NCBI GenBank assembly: GCA_018711785.1
Contig: DVHW01000040.1
Span: forward strand, 1 to 8,261
Reading direction: 5' to 3'
Length of the DNA: 8,261 nt
Source of the DNA: Candidatus Galloscillospira excrementavium
GTDB taxonomy: Bacteria > Bacillota > Clostridia > Oscillospirales > Oscillospiraceae
The notes beneath the pieces were generated by a model that was given only the letters and a program-made list of their open reading frames with translations, was not told the DNA's origin and did no database searches. This document shows positions 1 through 5,983 of the stretch, piece by piece (the first letter of the stretch is position 1; the number at the start of each line of letters is the position of its first letter). The position numbers and the translations under genes are program-made.

Positions 1-18
1 TCCTTCTCTGATGGTATT

Positions 19-47
19 ATTATATCCCTCTGCGCCGGGAATCGCAA
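19..47 (-). promoter_or_regulatory. Possible leftward SigA-type promoter for a gene left of the window
   Basis: On the minus strand TTGCGA (42-47) is followed after 17 nt by a perfect TATAAT (19-24). The predicted start of transcription is near base 12, so any gene it serves lies outside the window and would diverge from the tRNA gene. The two hexamers and spacing are seen; function is inference. Confidence 0.4.
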
Positions 48-116
48 GGTCTCTTTCTGCGTTTTGCATAAATTTTATGTAAAGAATTTGTGAACAATCA
101 CAGTCCAAATTGTGAC

Positions 117-145
117 TTGTCAAGTGGGGCCAATTGTGCTATACT
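117..145 (+). promoter_or_regulatory. SigA-type promoter of tRNA-Gly
   Basis: TTGTCA (117-122) and TATACT (140-145) are separated by 17 bp, and a TGC immediately before the -10 gives an extended -10 element. Transcription would start near 152, about ten bases before the mature tRNA end, which is the spacing expected for a stable RNA gene. Confidence 0.8.
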
Positions 146-161
146 AGCTAAGTCCTTTGAT

Positions 162-235
162 GCAGGTGTAGTTCAATGGCAGAATGTCAGCTTCCCAAGC
201 TGAACACGAGGGTTCGATTCCCTTCACCTGCTCCA
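162..235 (+). tRNA. tRNA-Gly (anticodon CCC)
   Basis: The full cloverleaf can be drawn. The acceptor stem is GCAGGTG/CACCTGC (162-168 with 225-231). The D arm at 171-185 has a GG in its loop. The anticodon stem TCAGC/GCTGA encloses the loop TTCCCAA with anticodon CCC at 194-196. The T arm GAGGG-TTCGATT-CCCTT is followed by T232, the discriminator usual for bacterial glycine tRNAs, and an encoded CCA at 233-235. Length is 74 nt. It reads GGG codons. It stands alone, with its own promoter and terminator, rather than in a tRNA cluster. Confidence 0.97.
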
Positions 236-270
236 AAAAATGGCCACACCGTCGGGTGTGGCCATTTTTG
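236..270 (+). terminator. Rho-independent terminator of tRNA-Gly
   Basis: A perfect stem GGCCACACC/GGTGTGGCC (242-250 with 255-263, loop GTCG) is extended by TA and an A-run pairing with the following T-run (265-269). It begins directly after the CCA end. The A-tract on one side and T-tract on the other mean it could work in both directions. Confidence 0.9.
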
Positions 271-341
271 TAACTGGCGGGAACACATCGCCCGGCCAGA
301 GCGGGGCATCCCCTTCCAGAGGACTGGGAAAGGAGCACAGT

Positions 342-1565
342 ATGATCGATCTGACTCCCGCCCGCCGGCGGCGCGACATCCTCACCCTGGTGCTGTGCAT
401 CCTGGCGGTCTATCTGGTGCTGTGGGCCTTCACCGGGGAGTGGCCCTTCCTCCCCTCCACCTACAACTCCTATGTGCTCCAGGCCTGCCGCTGGCTCCAG
501 GGGCACCTGGACCTGGGGCAGAACTACTCCTATCTGGAGATCGCCGAGTACCAGGGGCAGTACTTCATCAGCTTCCCGCCCGTCCCGTCGGTGCTGGTGC
601 TGCCCCTGTGCCTGGTGTTCGGCACCAGCGCCCCCGACGGCCTGGTGGCGGTGGCCATGGGGCTCGTGGGGGCGGTCTACGCCCTGAAGATGGCCTGGCT
701 TGCCGGCCGGCGGGGCAGTTCCGCCCTGTTCTGGGCCCTCTTCGTCACCGTGGGGAGCAATTTCCTCCACGTGGGCTACTGCGCCGACGTGTGGTACTTC
801 GCCCAGACCTGCGCCTTCGCCTTCACCATGCTCTCCCTCTACCACGCCATGACAGACGACCTGCGCACCGGCTGGCTCCCCCTGTTCTTCCTGGCCCTGG
901 CCTTCGGCTGCCGCCCGCTGCAGATCGTCTACCTGCCCCTGGCGGCGTGGCTGCTGTGGGGGAAGGTCCGGCGCAGCGGCCTGACCCTCCCCGCCGCCCT
1001 GCGGCGCTTCTGGTGGTGGGTCCTGCCGCCCCTGTGCGTGGGCCTGGCCCTCATGGGCCTCAACTACGCCCGGTTTGACAACCCCTTCCAGTTCGGCCAC
1101 GACTACCTGCCCGAGTTCGCCGTAGAGAAGGAAAACGGCCAGTTCAGCCTGGCCTACCTGGCGGAGAACTGGGCCAAGCTCTGGCGGCTGCCCGCTCTGG
1201 AGGACGGAAAGGTGGCCTTCCCCACCTTCAACGGCTGCGCCTTCTGGCTGTTCAGCCCCATCTTCCTGGCCTTCGCTGTCTATTTCCTGAAAAACCTCCG
1301 CCGGGCGGTACGGTCGCCGGAGGTGCTGCTCTCGGCGGGGCTCATCCTGGTCCACTTCGTCACCCTCTGCCTCCACGCCACCATGGGCGGCTGGCAGTTC
1401 GGCAACCGCTACACCATCGACGCCCTGCCGGCGCTCTACTTCGCCCTGATGCGCCTTCTGCGGGAGGACCGGTCCGACCTGCCCGCCCTGACGCGTCCTC
1501 TCTGCCTGTGGGGGCTGGGGGTCAACCTGGCCGGGACCGTGGCCCTGATGAACCACTGGATTTAA
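342..1565 (+). CDS. Multi-spanning membrane protein, GT39/PMT_2-like glycosyltransferase (putative)
   Basis: This 407-residue protein has many hydrophobic helices (about 11-30, 82-110, 125-142, 150-168, 178-205, 225-242, 300-316, 328-345, 355-370, 384-402). Between the first two is an extracytoplasmic-type loop with the segment YLEIAEYQGQYFISFPPVPS (64-83). That loop and the GGWQFGNRYTIDALP stretch (349-363) resemble bacterial relatives of GT39/dolichyl-phosphate-mannose mannosyltransferases, which use polyprenyl-phosphate sugars to glycosylate lipid or protein at the membrane. The family link is by pattern only; substrate unknown. The start at 342 is chosen for the AAAGGAG at 329-335 and because upstream in-frame codons run into the tRNA terminator. 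It lies 39 nt before the DUF3784 gene and probably shares its mRNA. No clear promoter is visible between the tRNA terminator and the start. Confidence 0.65.
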   Translation: MIDLTPARRRRDILTLVLCILAVYLVLWAFTGEWPFLPSTYNSYVLQACRWLQGHLDLGQNYSYLEIAEYQGQYFISFPPVPSVLVLPLCLVFGTSAPDGLVAVAMGLVGAVYALKMAWLAGRRGSSALFWALFVTVGSNFLHVGYCADVWYFAQTCAFAFTMLSLYHAMTDDLRTGWLPLFFLALAFGCRPLQIVYLPLAAWLLWGKVRRSGLTLPAALRRFWWWVLPPLCVGLALMGLNYARFDNPFQFGHDYLPEFAVEKENGQFSLAYLAENWAKLWRLPALEDGKVAFPTFNGCAFWLFSPIFLAFAVYFLKNLRRAVRSPEVLLSAGLILVHFVTLCLHATMGGWQFGNRYTIDALPALYFALMRLLREDRSDLPALTRPLCLWGLGVNLAGTVALMNHWI

Positions 1566-1604
1566 GGCGTCCCCTGCGGGGCACCCCATGAGAGGAGAGA
1601 TACC

Positions 1605-1937
1605 ATGAACCTGTGGGAAGCAATCCTGACCCTGGTCGTTCCCCTGGCCGCCGTGATTTGGGGCGTCAACATCTGTCATCAGCGGGGCCTGTGGCTCCTG
1701 GCGGGGTGGAACACCATGGGCCCGGAGGAGCGGGAGACCTATCACCAGAAGGCCCTCTGCCGTCTGTACGGCCGGTGCGTGGCCCTCTGCGGGGTGGGGC
1801 TGTTTCTCGTGCTGTACGGCAGCTTTCAGCACCGGGACCTCCCCCTCTGCCTGGGGGTGGCCATAATCGCCGTCATGGTCCTGCTGTCCGTCGTGGTGCC
1901 CATCCTGAATCCGAAGAAGTACCGGAAATCCCGCTGA
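1605..1937 (+). CDS. DUF3784 family small membrane protein
   Basis: A 110-residue protein with three predicted membrane helices (about 5-22, 57-73, 79-100). The cytoplasmic segment LLAGWNTMGPEERETYHQKA (31-50) is followed by the LCRLYGR motif. This 'AGYNTM..EE...YD...LC...G' pattern is the hallmark of DUF3784, a Firmicutes family of unknown function, and the length is normal for it. The tail is basic (KKYRKSR). The start is supported by GAGGAGAG at 1592-1599, about five bases upstream. It follows the GT39-like gene closely and is followed by a strong terminator, so it is the last gene of that operon. No function can be assigned. Confidence 0.8.
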   Translation: MNLWEAILTLVVPLAAVIWGVNICHQRGLWLLAGWNTMGPEERETYHQKALCRLYGRCVALCGVGLFLVLYGSFQHRDLPLCLGVAIIAVMVLLSVVVPILNPKKYRKSR

Positions 1938-1954
1938 TTCCGGCAAAACAGCGC

Positions 1955-1990
1955 GCCCCCGGGCGGCCGCAGGCCGCCCGGGGGCTTTTT
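1955..1990 (+). terminator. Strong Rho-independent terminator after the DUF3784 gene
   Basis: A perfect 14-bp GC stem (1955-1968 with 1972-1985, loop GCA) is followed directly by TTTTT (1986-1990). It lies 17 bases after the DUF3784 stop and 18 bases beyond the hisC stop on the other strand. It may also help end leftward hisC transcripts, although the T-tract on that side is poor. Confidence 0.92.
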
Positions 1991-2008
1991 ACGCTCGTGT
2001 TCTCGTGT

Positions 2009-3079
2009 TCAGTTGGCGGCGGTGCCCGTCAGCTCCGCCAGGGCGGCGCAGAGGGCCTCCATGTCAGCGTCAGTGCCAATGCTGATGCGCAGCCAGTCGG
2101 CGATGCGGGGCCTGTCCCACCAGCGCACCAGAATGCCCCGCTGCCGCAGGCCGTCCATCAGCGTCCTGCCCGCCACGCCGGGATAGCGGACAAAGAGGAA
2201 GTTGGCGCTGGAGTCGCACACCTGGAAGCCCATCCGCTCCAGCCGGTCGGCGGTCCACTCCCGGGTGTGGATGACCTTGGCCACGGTGTCCTCAAACCAG
2301 GCCCGGTCCCGCACCGACGCCTCCGCCCCCGCCTGGGCCAGCCGGTCCAGAGGGTAGGAGTTGAAGGAGTTTTTCACGCAGTTGAGCGCGGCGATGAGGT
2401 TCCCGTCCGCCAGGGCGTAGCCCACCCGCAGCCCGGCCAGGGAGCGGGATTTGGACATGGTGCGGGTCACCACCAGGTTGGGATACTGCCCCACCAGCTC
2501 GGCCGCCGAGGCGGCGCCGAAGTCCACATAGGCCTCGTCCACCAGCACCACCACCTCCGGGTTGCCCTCCAGCAGCGCGCGGATGTCCTGGAGGGAGACC
2601 GCCCGGCCGGTGGGGGCGTTGGGGTTGGCGAGGACCACCCCGCCATTGCCCCCCAGGAATTTCTCTACCGGCAGGGTAAAGTCCCCGTCCAGGGGGATCT
2701 CCCGGTAGTCCTGGCCGTAGAGGGCGCAGTAGACCGGGTAGAAGCTGTAGGTAATGTCGGGGAACACCACCGGCCGGCCGGGGGTGAAGAAGGCCTGGAA
2801 GCACAGGGCCAGCACCTCGTCGGACCCGTTGCCCACAAAGACCTGCTCCGGCCTCAGGTCGTGGAAGGCGGCCAGGGCCTGCCGCAGGGAGGTGCTCTCC
2901 GGGTCGGGGTAGAGGCGCAGGTCGCCGTCCGCCGCCTGCCGCAGGGCCTCCAGTACCGCCCGGGAGGGCGGGTAGGGGTTTTCATTGGTGTTGAGCTTGA
3001 TGAGCTTTTTCCCCCGGGGCTGCTCCCCCGGCACATAGGGGACCATGTCCCGGATGCGGGCGCTCCAAAATTCCTTCAT
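2009..3079 (-). CDS. hisC: Histidinol-phosphate aminotransferase
   Basis: This 356-residue fold-type I PLP enzyme transfers the amino group from glutamate to imidazole-acetol phosphate in histidine synthesis, in the cytoplasm. The HisC N-terminal signature LIKLNTNENPYPPS (26-39) is followed by ANPNAPTG (151-158, PLP ring contact) and LVDEAYVDFG (179-188, D181/Y184 contacts). The Schiff-base lysine K210 is in TRTMSKSRSLAGLRVGY, with phosphate-binding R218 in the same motif. R331 in WLRISIG is the likely substrate-carboxylate arginine. Length is normal. The start at 3079 has GGGAGAGG just upstream, and its ATG overlaps the TGA of the DUF951 gene as ATGA, implying translational coupling. No other his genes are in the window. 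Related aminotransferases acting on aromatic amino acids look similar, so the exact substrate is slightly uncertain. Confidence 0.9.
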   Translation of the reverse strand: MKEFWSARIRDMVPYVPGEQPRGKKLIKLNTNENPYPPSRAVLEALRQAADGDLRLYPDPESTSLRQALAAFHDLRPEQVFVGNGSDEVLALCFQAFFTPGRPVVFPDITYSFYPVYCALYGQDYREIPLDGDFTLPVEKFLGGNGGVVLANPNAPTGRAVSLQDIRALLEGNPEVVVLVDEAYVDFGAASAAELVGQYPNLVVTRTMSKSRSLAGLRVGYALADGNLIAALNCVKNSFNSYPLDRLAQAGAEASVRDRAWFEDTVAKVIHTREWTADRLERMGFQVCDSSANFLFVRYPGVAGRTLMDGLRQRGILVRWWDRPRIADWLRISIGTDADMEALCAALAELTGTAAN

Positions 3080-3267
3080 GCCTCTCCCTCGGTTCGAATG
3101 ATTTTCTTGATGCTCTTCTCCGCCTTGCTCCGGGGGAGCATCAGCTCGTGGCCGCAGCCCAGGCAACGGAGCTTGAAGTCCATGCCCACCCGCAGCACCT
3201 CCCACTCCCGGCTGCCGCAGGGGTGCTCCTTCTTCAGCTGCAGGCGGTCGCCCACACGGATGTCCAC
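3076..3267 (-). CDS. DUF951 family small protein
   Basis: A 63-residue protein starting VDIRVGDRLQLKKEHPCG and continuing EWEVLRVGMDFKLRCLGCG, then ELMLPRSKAEK. This is the complete DUF951 pattern, a small Firmicutes family of unknown function. Cysteines C17, C35 and C38 plus H15 could form a metal site (inference). The GTG at 3267 is preferred because GAGAGGAG ends about nine bases before it; a GTG two codons earlier is only three bases from that site. The stop overlaps the hisC start (ATGA), so the two are co-transcribed from the promoter at 3319-3348. The protein is very basic towards the C-terminus (KSIKKIIR). Confidence 0.88.
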   Translation of the reverse strand: MDIRVGDRLQLKKEHPCGSREWEVLRVGMDFKLRCLGCGHELMLPRSKAEKSIKKIIRTEGEA

Positions 3268-3318
3268 GCTCACTCGCTCCTCTCTCCGGCCCGGTCGGGG
3301 CGGGATTTCGTCCGGTTT

Positions 3319-3348
3319 ATTATACCGCCCCGGCCCCGCCGCTGTCAA
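3319..3348 (-). promoter_or_regulatory. SigA promoter of the DUF951-hisC operon
   Basis: On the minus strand TTGACA (3343-3348) and TATAAT (3319-3324) are both perfect consensus hexamers, separated by 18 bp. Predicted transcription start is near 3312, leaving a leader of about 45 nt before the GTG start. No riboswitch or T-box would fit in that space. Confidence 0.85.
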
Positions 3349-3367
3349 TTCGGGCCTGTCCGGCGCA

Positions 3368-3373
3368 TATAGT
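3368..3373 (+). promoter_or_regulatory. Possible -10 element of the S1-domain gene
   Basis: TATAGT lies about 50 bases before the chosen TTG start, in the gap between divergent genes. No good -35 stands at 16-18 bp; the best match overlaps the -35 of the opposite promoter at a spacing of 19-20. Weak evidence. Confidence 0.3.
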
Positions 3374-3403
3374 GGTCTGTCAGAAAAAATCAGGATCGCG
3401 CCG

Positions 3404-3410
3404 AAAGGAA
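3404..3410 (+). promoter_or_regulatory. Ribosome binding site that sets the S1-domain gene start
   Basis: AAAGGAA lies nine bases before TTG at 3420, the normal spacing. A GTG at 3372 has no such site and overlaps the probable -10, and a TTG at 3411 is too close. This supports the TTG at 3420. Confidence 0.65.
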
Positions 3411-3419
3411 TTGGTAGCC

Positions 3420-4313
3420 TTGACAAATCTGTTTTTGCCCGAGGGGCGGCGGCTCCGCTCCCCGGAGAACCGAGCGGCCTGCGAAAGCAAGCAGGGCCTG
3501 CTCCAGGCCATGGAGCGCCGGGAGATCCTGGAGGGACAGGTCCTGTGCTGCACCCCGGAGCACGACCTGGTGGTCGACCTGGGGGAGTTCACCGGCCTCA
3601 TCCCCCGGCGGGAGGCCGCCCTGGGCATTGCCGAGGGCAGCACCCGGGAGATCGCCATCCTCTCCCGGGTGGGCAAGGCCGCGGCCTTCACGGTAGAGGA
3701 GGTCCGCTCCGAGGAGGGGGTCCTCCGGCCCATTCTCTCCCGCCGCCGGGCCCAGCAGATGGCCCTGGACCACTTGATGGACACCCTGGAGCTGGGGCAG
3801 ATCCTCCCAGCCACGGTCACCCACCTGGAGCCCTTCGGCGCCTTTGTGGACATCGGCTGCGGCGTGCCCTCCATGATCGGCATTGAGAACATCTCGGTCT
3901 CCCGCATCCCCCACCCGGACCGGCGGTTCACGCCGGGGCAGGAGATCTTCGCCCGGGTCACCGGGGTGCAGCCCGAGCTGGGGCGGGTGCTCCTGTCCCA
4001 CAAGGAGCTGCTGGGCACCTGGGCGGAAAACGCCGCCGCCTTCCACAGCGGCATGACGGTGACCGGCTATGTGCGGGGCATCAAGGACTACGGCGTGTTC
4101 ATCGAGCTGACCCCCAACCTCTCCGGCCTGGCCGAGGGGCGGAGCGACCTGCGGGAGGGGGACCGGGTGTCGGTCTACCTCAAGTCCATCCTCCCCCAGC
4201 GGCGGAAGATCAAGCTCCATGTTCTGGAGCGGCTCTCTCCCGAGGAGCGCCCCGCCCCCCTGCGCTACTTCTACACCGAGGGGGTCCTGCGGGATTGGGA
4301 CTACACCGCGTAA
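3420..4313 (+). CDS. S1-domain RNA-binding protein (three repeats)
   Basis: With the TTG start this is 297 residues. Three S1 (OB-fold) repeats are visible: a degenerate one at about 38-95 (ILEGQVLCC...VVDLGEFTGLIP), and two typical ones at about 127-193 (GQILPATVTHLEPFGAFVDIG...LLSHKE) and 211-268 (GMTVTGYVRGIKDYGVFIEL...IKLHVL). The FGAFVDI and YGVFIEL strands carry the aromatic residues expected to contact RNA. The order and length resemble the short S1-like proteins of clostridia, often labelled ribosomal protein S1. It is much shorter than the six-repeat E. coli S1, so a role in mRNA binding or translation is likely but unproven. It is transcribed alone, diverging from DUF951-hisC and converging on rarA. 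Its stop lies four bases before the first copy of the structured repeat. Confidence 0.8.
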   Translation: MTNLFLPEGRRLRSPENRAACESKQGLLQAMERREILEGQVLCCTPEHDLVVDLGEFTGLIPRREAALGIAEGSTREIAILSRVGKAAAFTVEEVRSEEGVLRPILSRRRAQQMALDHLMDTLELGQILPATVTHLEPFGAFVDIGCGVPSMIGIENISVSRIPHPDRRFTPGQEIFARVTGVQPELGRVLLSHKELLGTWAENAAAFHSGMTVTGYVRGIKDYGVFIELTPNLSGLAEGRSDLREGDRVSVYLKSILPQRRKIKLHVLERLSPEERPAPLRYFYTEGVLRDWDYTA

Positions 4314-4317
4314 GACA

Positions 4318-4503
4318 TCGAACAAGTGGCAGGCCGCTTGTTCGAGTAGATTGCGGCGTGCTGCGCGCAAGATTTTGCCCTTGCGTGAGACGGGCAAACC
4401 TCACACTGGCACGCCGAGAAGTGTTTTTCGCCACGCACATGTCGCGGCGAAAAACGGATTTTATTTTATTCGCAGCGTGCGCGCCGCGAACTCTACGAGG
4501 TTT
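4318..4503 (-). repeat. Structured intergenic element, copy A (candidate RNA or dispersed repeat)
   Basis: This is one of two related copies in the window. In plus coordinates, hairpin H1 is 4318-4329/4334-4345 and H2 is 4355-4361/4409-4415 enclosing a variable domain. H3 is 4423-4435/4443-4455 with loop CACATGT. H4 is 4469-4477/4482-4490 with loop TGCG. An invariant tail CTCTACGAGGTTT ends it at 4503. Blocks identical to copy B include CCGAGAAGTGTTTTTC (4414-4429), GAAAAACGGATT (4449-4460) and CGCGAACTCTACGAGGTTT (4485-4503). Stems differ from copy B by paired changes. The minus strand is preferred because two A.C mismatches (4433/4445 and 4474/4485) become G-U pairs there, and because the element then lies downstream of rarA. 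I recognise no known family. Confidence 0.8.
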
Positions 4504-4516
4504 TTGACAAGCTGAA

Positions 4517-4544
4517 CCGCCCGCCCTGGTCTCAGGGCGGGCGG
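4517..4544 (-). terminator. Hairpin downstream of rarA, likely terminator
   Basis: A perfect 12-bp GC-rich stem (4517-4528 with 4533-4544, loop GTCT) begins 21 bases after the rarA stop. The following minus-strand bases (TTCAGCTTGTC) are only moderately T-rich, so it may be a weak terminator or an mRNA 3'-end stabiliser. Confidence 0.5.
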
Positions 4545-4565
4545 CTGTCGGCCTTGTTGCAGGGG

Positions 4566-5846
4566 TCAGGTTTTCCCCCCATCCCCCTTGAGCCGTTCCC
4601 AGTAGGCCCGGGCGGCCTGCTCGTTCTTGTTGTCCCCGTACTCGTAGTAGCGCCGGCCCACCAGGGCGTCGGGCAGGTACTGCTGGCGCACCCAGTGTCC
4701 GGAGAAATTGTGGGGGTAGAGGTAGCCCTGCTCTCGCTCCATGCCCGCCGAGTCGGCGTGGACGTTCTGGAGGTGCCGGGGGATGTCCCCGGTCCGGCCG
4801 GCGCGCACGTCGGCCATGGCGGCGTCGATGGCCATGACCACCGAGTTGGACTTGGGGGCGGTGGCCAGCAGGATCACCGCCTGGGCCAGGGGGAGCTTGG
4901 CCTCGGGCAGGCCCAGCTGGAGGGCGCTGTCCACGCAGGCCTTGACGATCTGGGCGGCCTGGGGATAGGCCATCCCCACGTCCTCGCTGGCCGAGCAGAG
5001 GATGCGCCGGATGGCGGTGATCAGGTCCCCCGCCTCCAGCAGCCGGGCCAGGTAGTGGAGGGCGGCGTCCGGGTCGGAGCCCCGGAGGGACTTCATCAGG
5101 GCGGAGGCTATGTCGTAGTGGTCGTCCCCCTCCCGGTCGTAGCGCATGGCGGAGCGCTGGGCCGCCGTGGCGGCGTCGGCCAGGGTGACCTCCAGCCTCT
5201 CCCCCTTGCGGCTGGCCGCCGCGGTGAGGAGGAGCTCCACTGCGTTCAGGGCCTTGCGCACGTCCCCGCCGCAGGCGGCGGCCAGGTGCTCCCGCACCCC
5301 GCTCTCCAGCGCCGCGCTCCGGCCCAGCCGGGCCTCCATGGCGGCCACCCCCCGGTCGATGGCCGGGAGGATGTCCTCCGGGGTCACCGGCTTGAACTCA
5401 AAGACCGAGGACCGGGAGAGGACCGCGTTGTAGACGTAGAAATAGGGGTTCTCCGTGGTGGAGGCGATGAGGGTCACGTCCCCCTTCTCGATGACCTCCA
5501 GCAGGGACTGCTGCTGCTTCTTGTTGAAGTACTGGATCTCGTCCAGATAGAGGAGGATGCCGTTGGGGGCCAGCATGGTGCCCACGTCGGCGATGACTTC
5601 CTTGATGTCGGAGAGGGACCCGGTGGTGGCGTTGATGCGCCGCAGGGCCCGGCCCGACCGCCTGGCGATGATGTTGGCCACCGTGGTCTTGCCGGTGCCC
5701 GAGGGGCCGTAAAACACCAGATTGGGGATCTGGCCGCTCTCGATGATGCGGCGCAGCAGGCCCCCCTCCCCCAGGATGTGTCTCTGCCCCACTACGTCGT
5801 CCAGGCTCTGGGGCCGGATCTCGTCGGCCAGCGGACGGTAATTCAT
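4566..5846 (-). CDS. rarA: Replication-associated recombination protein A (AAA+ ATPase)
   Basis: This 426-residue clamp-loader-like AAA+ ATPase of the RarA/MgsA/WRNIP1 family acts at stalled replication forks with SSB and the recombination machinery. Visible features are the N-terminal RPQSLDDVVGQRHILGEGG (11-29), Walker A GPSGTGKTT (47-55), Walker B LLYLDEIQYFNK (98-109) and sensor 1 ASTTEN (128-133). The arginine finger is likely in LSRSSVFEF (R145), and sensor 2 in GGDVRKALNAVE (R197). The C-terminal part contains the tetramerisation-domain motif PKSNSVVMAID and the family signature YPHNFSGHWVRQQYLPD (377-393). Length is normal. The ATG at 5846 has GGGGGAG upstream. It sits between two copies of the structured element and has its own promoter, which overlaps a LexA-like box, so damage-inducible expression is likely. 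Confidence 0.95.
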   Translation of the reverse strand: MNYRPLADEIRPQSLDDVVGQRHILGEGGLLRRIIESGQIPNLVFYGPSGTGKTTVANIIARRSGRALRRINATTGSLSDIKEVIADVGTMLAPNGILLYLDEIQYFNKKQQQSLLEVIEKGDVTLIASTTENPYFYVYNAVLSRSSVFEFKPVTPEDILPAIDRGVAAMEARLGRSAALESGVREHLAAACGGDVRKALNAVELLLTAAASRKGERLEVTLADAATAAQRSAMRYDREGDDHYDIASALMKSLRGSDPDAALHYLARLLEAGDLITAIRRILCSASEDVGMAYPQAAQIVKACVDSALQLGLPEAKLPLAQAVILLATAPKSNSVVMAIDAAMADVRAGRTGDIPRHLQNVHADSAGMEREQGYLYPHNFSGHWVRQQYLPDALVGRRYYEYGDNKNEQAARAYWERLKGDGGKT

Positions 5847-5884
5847 CTCTCGCTCCCCCTTGCTGCCCGCAGTTCTGTTCTCCT

Positions 5885-5913
5885 ATTCTAACATACGTTC
5901 GATTCCCCGTAAA
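5885..5913 (-). promoter_or_regulatory. SigA-type promoter of rarA
   Basis: On the minus strand TTTACG (5908-5913) is followed after 17 bp by TAGAAT (5885-5890), with TGT directly before it as an extended -10. Transcription would start near 5878, giving a leader of about 30 nt that contains the ribosome binding site. Confidence 0.65.
5888..5901 (-). promoter_or_regulatory. LexA (DinR) SOS box in the rarA promoter
   Basis: The minus strand reads CGAACGTATGTTAG. The Bacillus-type LexA/DinR consensus is CGAAC-RNRY-GTTYG, and the site departs from it at one base only (A instead of the pyrimidine). It overlaps the -10 and the spacer of the rarA promoter, a position where LexA would block RNA polymerase. 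Sequence match and position are seen; binding is inference. Confidence 0.72.
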
Positions 5914-5921
5914 GGGCAAAC

Positions 5922-5951
5922 ATTGCGCCCCGCCGGGTGGCGGGGCGCAAT
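5922..5951 (-). terminator. GC-rich hairpin between copy B and the rarA promoter
   Basis: A perfect 13-bp stem (5922-5934 with 5939-5951, loop GGGT) lies just upstream of the rarA -35. The following minus-strand bases (GTTTGCCCTTT) are only partly T-rich. It may insulate rarA from glyA read-through; it is not part of copy A, so it is probably separate from the repeat. Confidence 0.4.
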
Positions 5952-5955
5952 ACGG

Positions 5956-5983
5956 TCAAAAAAGCGGCGTGCCGCTTTTTTGA
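5956..5983 (-). terminator. Terminator-like hairpin at the end of copy B
   Basis: The stem GCGG/CCGC is flanked by six As and six Ts, the classic form of a bidirectional Rho-independent terminator. On the minus strand it comes last in the element, so it could define a 3' end for a transcript of copy B or of glyA. Confidence 0.7.

Noticed and set aside
144..1946. A 600-codon open frame on the minus strand over the glycosyltransferase and DUF3784 genes
   Set aside because: It lies antisense to two supported genes with good ribosome binding sites, covers the tRNA, and its product is a Gln/Gly/Pro/His-rich composition typical of GC-rich shadow frames.
3372..3419. GTG at 3372 as the start of the S1-domain protein
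   Set aside because: It has no ribosome binding site and overlaps the probable -10; the extra 16 residues are not like the family.
1613..3886. A 757-codon plus-strand open frame across the terminator, hisC and part of the S1 gene
   Set aside because: It runs through a strong terminator and antisense to hisC; low-complexity product with no family resemblance.
4318..4345. CGAAC...GTTCG in H1 of copy A as a LexA box
   Set aside because: The halves are 16 bases apart instead of four and copy B lacks them; they are the arms of a stem.
4314..4509. GACA on both sides of copy A as a target-site duplication
   Set aside because: Four bases can match by chance and copy B has no comparable flanking repeat.
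4295..4515. Short frames over the repeats giving similar peptides (for example ending RTLRGF)
   Set aside because: The similarity follows from the shared DNA; stem changes are paired to keep base pairing, not amino acids, and no ribosome binding site is present.
5898..5907. GTTCGATTCC resembling a tRNA T-arm, as in the tRNA-Gly, as a possible attachment-site remnant
   Set aside because: The match is about 11 bases only, no other tRNA part or integrase is present, and the stretch is explained by the rarA promoter and LexA-like box.
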